Origin: Acidimicrobiia bacterium
GTDB lineage: Bacteria; Actinomycetota; Acidimicrobiia; IMCC26256; PALSA-610
NCBI GenBank assembly: GCA_027494135.1
Contig: JAOSJK010000001.1
Span: forward strand, 847,378 to 911,377
Direction: 5' to 3'
DNA: 64,000 bases
Below, one piece after another: positions 63,374-64,000 of the stretch. The translations under genes were made by a program, and so were the position numbers. The notes under the pieces were generated by a model that had not been told where the DNA came from, made no database searches, and was given only the letters and a program-made list of their open reading frames with translations. How positions within the stretch are numbered: the stretch's first letter is position 1; the number at the start of each line of letters is the position of its first letter.

Positions 63374-64000
63374 GTGCGCTCGAGCCCGCGCCGCACTGCG
63401 TTCCTGGTCGGGCTCGGGGTGGCTCTCTGGTGCGCTCCGGGTGCGTGGGAGCGGTCGACGGAGAACGCTCGCACCACCGCCGACGAGCCGCAGTACCTGA
63501 TGACGGCTCTCAGCATCGCCGAGGACCGCAGTCTCGACGTGAGCGACGAGCGCGCCGCCGGTCGGTACCGCGCGTGGCACGCTGCCGGGCTCCCTCTCCA
63601 GGAGGAGGTGCAGGCCGACGGTTCTCGCGTCAGTCCCCACGATCCGCTGCTCCCGGCGCTCCTGGCGCTCCCGGTGGCAACCGGCGGCTGGCTCGCGGCG
63701 AAGCTCTCGCTCGGGGTTCTCGCGGGAGCACTCGCAGCCGCGATGGTCTGGGTGAGTGTCGAGAGGTTCGACGTGCCGCTGCGACTCGCCGTCCCGGTAG
63801 TGCTCGCGTTCTCCGCCTCGGCGCCGCTCGCCGTCTACGCGACACAGGTGTACCCGGAGATAGCCGCCGCGCTCGCCGTCACCGTCGCCATAGGCGCGAT
63901 CGCAGGGCATCCGACCCCGCGCTCGACAGCGGCTCTGGGCGTCGCGGTCGTCGCCCTGCCGTGGCTCTCCGTCAAGTACGCGCCGATCGCGGCGGCCCTG
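63374..64000 (+). CDS. Polytopic membrane protein, glycosyltransferase-like (partial)
   Basis: Open frame from GTG 63374, 5 bp after the permease stop, to the window edge (209 codons, no stop). It starts VRSSPRRTAFLVGLGVALWC and has TTADEPQYLMTALSIAEDRS, a His/Asp-containing VSPHDPLLPALLALPVATGG and several helices (LGVLAGALAAAMVWVSVERF, LRLAVPVVLAFSASAPLAVY). The DEPQYL loop after the first helix is the arrangement of GT39/GT87-like lipid-linked sugar transferases, with an acidic pair near the membrane. Family call is tentative because the C-terminus is missing. Confidence 0.6.
   Translation, partial: MRSSPRRTAFLVGLGVALWCAPGAWERSTENARTTADEPQYLMTALSIAEDRSLDVSDERAAGRYRAWHAAGLPLQEEVQADGSRVSPHDPLLPALLALPVATGGWLAAKLSLGVLAGALAAAMVWVSVERFDVPLRLAVPVVLAFSASAPLAVYATQVYPEIAAALAVTVAIGAIAGHPTPRSTAALGVAVVALPWLSVKYAPIAAAL

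Overview
The window is about 70% GC, densely coded on both strands, rich in GTG starts and short GTGA/ATGA overlaps, and carries actinobacterial marker families: a WhiB-like Fe-S protein, a DUF3263 protein, a mycothiol-type DinB-fold enzyme, PAC2, GpgS and a DtxR-type regulator. I infer an Actinomycetota chromosome, probably an uncultured Acidimicrobiia-like lineage; the class is a guess. No phage, transposase, CRISPR array or rRNA was found. About 30 reading-frame breaks in conserved genes sit mostly at G/C homopolymers of about 5. They look like consensus indels rather than gene decay, so several genes below are given as single loci spanning a break.

Layout. 0-8 kb: a SIMPL lipoprotein, an enoyl-CoA hydratase-like protein, an MBOAT/SGNH O-acylation pair, a WS/DGAT acyltransferase, a GNAT, and a molybdopterin oxidoreductase with a membrane cytochrome b. 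8-11.2 kb: serC, then a translationally coupled pair made of a thioredoxin-like fusion protein and a UGSC-family selenoprotein. The selenoprotein reads through an in-frame TGA followed at once by a bacterial SECIS-like hairpin; this is the most striking system here. 11.2-20.5 kb: secreted hydrolases, a diguanylate cyclase and a lipoprotein SurE. 20.7-26.9 kb: tRNA-Ala with a triplicated 3' end, a translin homologue, molybdenum-cofactor genes (moaC, moaA, moeA), galU and plsY. 27-31.3 kb: a CIRCE-preceded FmdB zinc-ribbon gene, then mtnP, a SAF-domain protein, uppP, a HAD protein and a DinB-fold enzyme. 31.3-40.6 kb: TldD/TldE, a thioesterase, a TPP enzyme with an alpha/beta hydrolase, membrane proteins, a VOC protein and a LysR regulator. 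40.7-48 kb: WhiB, a phosphotransferase, twin crcB genes, a Pro/Glu/Thr-repeat surface protein, FAH, PAC2, an M20 peptidase and tRNA-Thr. 49.3-54.8 kb: a compatible-solute block (otsB, otsA, treT, glycerate kinase, gpgS). 54.9-56.6 kb: a SAM riboswitch upstream of a threonine-synthase-like gene and a ThiS/MoaD-like sulfur carrier. 56.6-63.4 kb: a DtxR repressor and an iron ABC transporter in two blocks, each preceded by DtxR-type boxes. The last gene runs off the window.

Intergenic DNA holds several long perfect or near-perfect palindromes. One family has three copies (CGTCGATAGACCACA arms), one has two copies placed between divergent genes (CCTGTTTGGAC arms), and there are two single-copy hairpins.
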